Positions 13,315 to 15,643 of a stretch of 15,643 nucleotides of DNA are shown piece by piece. The stretch lies in assembly GCA_023430065.1 (NCBI GenBank), contig JAEZCG010000057.1, positions 1 through 15,643 on the forward strand, written 5' to 3'. The notes beneath the pieces are model-generated. The model was not told the origin of the DNA. It ran no database searches and worked only from the letters and a program-made list of their open reading frames with translations. Made by a program: the position numbers and the translations under genes. The DNA comes from Pseudomonadota bacterium. GTDB taxonomy: Bacteria > Pseudomonadota > Gammaproteobacteria > Burkholderiales > SHXO01. Position 1 is the stretch's first letter. Each line of letters opens with the position of its first letter.

Positions 13315-15643
13315 ATTGTTGTGCCGAGCTTCCCAAAGCACGCTCCAGGCTCTGCTTCGCCCGCAAGGCATCGCGCCATGCATCGCCGGTGCGCGCGAGG
13401 CGTGCCGGCACGTCCGTCATGCGGAAATCCAGCGGATGCGCGCCCGCCAGTTCGTCCCACGTGAGCGGCATCGACACCGCCGCCCCGGGCAGCGCGCGCG
13501 GCGAGTAGGCCACGTTGAGCGTCTTGCCGCGTACGTTCATGTTGTAGTCCATGAAGATCTTGCCGGTGCGCTTGCGCACGCTCCATTCCATGGTGATGTC
13601 CTGCGGGTGCTCGCGCATCAGATGCAGGCCAACCGCCTCGGACATGCGCCGCGTGGCATCGAAGTCGACGCTGCGCTCGATCGGGACGAATACGTGCAAT
13701 CCGGTCTTGCCGGAGGTCTTCACGATCGGATCGAGCCTCATCTCGCGCAGCAGTTCGCGCAGGTGAAACGCCACTTCCTTGCCCTTCTCGAAGGCGACCG
13801 CGTTCAGTTCAGGTTCCGCGCCCGCCTTCTCCTTACCCGAGTAGATGTAAGGGTCGATGTCGAACACCAGGTAGTCGGGGAAATTGAGCAGCGAACGCTC
13901 CATTGCCGCCAGTGAACTGGCGTAGTCCACGTTTTCGTTGTCCGTGTCGCGACCCCGTCGCGCGCGCGAGTGCCAGACGTGGAACTCGAGCGTGCCCGCC
14001 TGCGCCAGCCACAGCAGCGTGGCCAGGTTGTTGCACAACAGGTACTCGTCGCGTTGGGCCTTGCTCTCCGAGTACACCTCGACCGACTGTACGAATGCCG
14101 GCCGCTTCTGGTCCCAATGCTTTTGAAAGAAGCGTTCGCCCTCGATGCCCTCGGGGAAGCGGATCATCGTCAGCGGGCGATCGGCCAGGTGCGGCAGCAT
14201 GTAAGGGGACACCTGGGTCAGATAGCGCAGCAGATCGCGCTTGGTGAGCGCGGGCTGGTGCAACGTGGCCTCGGCGGGCCAGTACACGCGATCGAGGTTG
14301 GTCACGCGTACGCGTTCGCGGCCCACCTCCAGCTCGAGCGTCTTGCCCTTTGCATCCAGTTGTTCCAGCACCTGGGCGACGAGATCGGCTGCCGGCGGCG
14401 GCGTGTCGGGCGGCTGCAGCGCGGATCGTGCAGGACGCGCGACCCGCGCAGGATCGACATCGTCGCGCAGGCGCAGGAACACCGGTGCGCGCAACGACCC
14501 GTCCGGCGTCCACTCTGCGAACTTCACCTCGGCCACCAGATCGGGCTCCACCCAGACCGTCTCGCCATGCCGGGGCGTCTTCTCCGAGAACGGCGAACGC
14601 GCGCGGCGACGCGCATTGAGCAGGCGCTCGAGGCGCGCCAGCATCGCCGCATCGAAGCCCGTGCCGACGTGGCCGGCGTAGCGCAGCCCGCTCTCATCCC
14701 GGTAGCCCACCAGCAGCGCCCCGAGCGCCGCGCGCGCACCCTTGCCCTTGCTGTAGCCGCCGATGAGGAACTCCGCACTCAGCGTCGACTTGATCTTCAG
14801 CCAGTCCGCGCTGCGCTTGCCGGCCAGGTAACGCGCGCCGCGACGTTTGGCGATCACGCCCTCGAAGCCGCTCGCCAATGCGGCGCGCAGCAAAGCTTCG
14901 CCGTCCTCGTGCGCGTCGACCAGCTTCACGTGGGTGTCGGGCAACAGGCATTGCGCGAGATAGCGGTGCCGCGCCTCGTAGGGCGCCTCGCGCAAGCTCG
15001 TGCCGGCGAAGTGCAACAGGTCGAAGCAGTAGAACAGCGCAGGGTGGGTACGGTCAGCTTCCTCGATCTGCCGCGCATGCTTCAGCTGCGCGCGATCCTG
15101 CAGCGCGTTGAACGAGGGCCGCCCGTCACGCGCCAGTGCAACGACCTCGCCGTCGAGCACCATGTCGGCGCCTTGGCGCGAGAGTTCGTCGACGATGCGC
15201 GGAAACGCTTTGCTCAGATCCAGGCCGCGCCGCGAGCGCAGCAGCGCGCGACCGTCGTGCACGAACGCCAGCACGCGGTAGCCGTCGAGCTTAGGTTCAT
15301 ACAGCCATCCGGGCTGCGCGAACGGGGCGCCTCCCAGTTCCGCCAGCATGGGCATCAGGCGCGTGGGCATCGCCTCCAGTGGTCCGTCCGGGGTGAGACT
15401 GGCGGCCTCCTGTGCACGGCCCGCCGCCCGCCGGCGCAGTGTCGTCACCTCCATGCCGGAGAGCACCGAGCGCGTCCACCCGGCCGGCGGTTCCGGCAAG
15501 ACGAAGCGGTCACGGTGCTTGATCAGGAACCACTGACCGGCCTGCTTTGTGCGCACCAGCGTCCAGGATCCCTTCAGCTTCTCGCCACGCAGCTCGATGC
15601 TCAGCTTGCCCTGGTCGAAGGCGTCGCGCAGGCGTGCCTGCGC
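13313..15643 (-). CDS. ligD: ATP-dependent DNA ligase D, phosphoesterase-ligase-polymerase (5' end outside window)
   Basis: The last 776 residues of LigD, the multifunctional NHEJ enzyme that trims, fills and seals broken ends with Ku. The frame is open to the window edge. The first about 50 visible residues (KLSIELRGEKLKGSW, then QWFLIKHRD) are the end of the 3'-phosphoesterase domain. The ligase domain has the adenylation motif KLDGYR (Lys at 15290-15292), VLDGEVVAL, FEGVIAKR and DWLKIK, followed by the OB fold (EFLIGGYSKGKG). The polymerase/primase domain from about visible residue 440 has the DID metal motif (13853-13861), SGKTGLH and the third acidic residue in MDYNMN (Asp at 13547-13549). 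The order matches Pseudomonas LigD and differs from the Mycobacterium Pol-PE-Lig order. About a dozen extra residues lie between DIDP and KTSG compared with Pseudomonas-type enzymes. The ligD stop overlaps the ku ribosome binding site. Confidence 0.96.
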   Translation of the reverse strand, partial: AQARLRDAFDQGKLSIELRGEKLKGSWTLVRTKQAGQWFLIKHRDRFVLPEPPAGWTRSVLSGMEVTTLRRRAAGRAQEAASLTPDGPLEAMPTRLMPMLAELGGAPFAQPGWLYEPKLDGYRVLAFVHDGRALLRSRRGLDLSKAFPRIVDELSRQGADMVLDGEVVALARDGRPSFNALQDRAQLKHARQIEEADRTHPALFYCFDLLHFAGTSLREAPYEARHRYLAQCLLPDTHVKLVDAHEDGEALLRAALASGFEGVIAKRRGARYLAGKRSADWLKIKSTLSAEFLIGGYSKGKGARAALGALLVGYRDESGLRYAGHVGTGFDAAMLARLERLLNARRRARSPFSEKTPRHGETVWVEPDLVAEVKFAEWTPDGSLRAPVFLRLRDDVDPARVARPARSALQPPDTPPPAADLVAQVLEQLDAKGKTLELEVGRERVRVTNLDRVYWPAEATLHQPALTKRDLLRYLTQVSPYMLPHLADRPLTMIRFPEGIEGERFFQKHWDQKRPAFVQSVEVYSESKAQRDEYLLCNNLATLLWLAQAGTLEFHVWHSRARRGRDTDNENVDYASSLAAMERSLLNFPDYLVFDIDPYIYSGKEKAGAEPELNAVAFEKGKEVAFHLRELLREMRLDPIVKTSGKTGLHVFVPIERSVDFDATRRMSEAVGLHLMREHPQDITMEWSVRKRTGKIFMDYNMNVRGKTLNVAYSPRALPGAAVSMPLTWDELAGAHPLDFRMTDVPARLARTGDAWRDALRAKQSLERALGSSAQQ

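Noticed and set aside
13300..13383. N-terminal extension of Ku
   Set aside because: It overlaps the ligD C-terminus, and conserved bacterial Ku proteins begin at the MAARSIASL segment, which has an ideal ribosome binding site.

Overview
The window is a high-GC bacterial segment. Every convincing gene lies on the minus strand, so transcription runs from right to left. GC-rich codons, strong GGAGG-type ribosome binding sites, a LigD with domain order phosphoesterase-ligase-polymerase, and an alpha-2-macroglobulin/PBP1C gene pair together suggest a Gram-negative proteobacterium, most likely a betaproteobacterium. The taxon is an inference, because no rRNA or other marker gene is present.

Right part (15643 to 10543) is a bacterial non-homologous end-joining (NHEJ) cluster. 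In transcription order it holds ligD (5' end outside the window), ku, a gene for a MerR-like HTH protein with tetratricopeptide repeats, and a membrane-anchored alpha/beta hydrolase. ligD and ku are tightly coupled: the ku ribosome binding site overlaps the ligD stop codon. The two downstream genes follow at short spacing and may be co-transcribed. Their link to NHEJ rests on position only.

Middle (10542 to 10110) is a 433-bp gap without genes. It is filled by degenerate 22-bp tandem repeats built on GGTGTCATTCCGACCGACC, an 82-bp imperfect inverted-repeat element, and a 34/37-identical direct repeat at both ends. It separates the NHEJ cluster from the next operon.

Left-centre (10109 to 1623) is a three-gene cell-envelope operon. 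It encodes a 1940-residue alpha-2-macroglobulin-like protein with an intact CLEQ thioester motif, a penicillin-binding protein 1C (pbpC), and a 145-residue exported protein of unknown function. In the known A2M/PBP1C pairing, the macroglobulin is thought to trap proteases that enter the periplasm while PBP1C repairs peptidoglycan. The small third protein may be an uncharacterised partner.

Left edge (1427 to 51) is an MFS transporter of the anion:cation symporter type. It has its own leader with a possible extended -10 promoter and a palindromic operator candidate. A very G-rich tract follows its stop codon.

Nothing here is a clearly new system. The best leads are the third gene of the A2M/PBP1C operon, the HTH-TPR protein next to Ku, and the composite repeat region.
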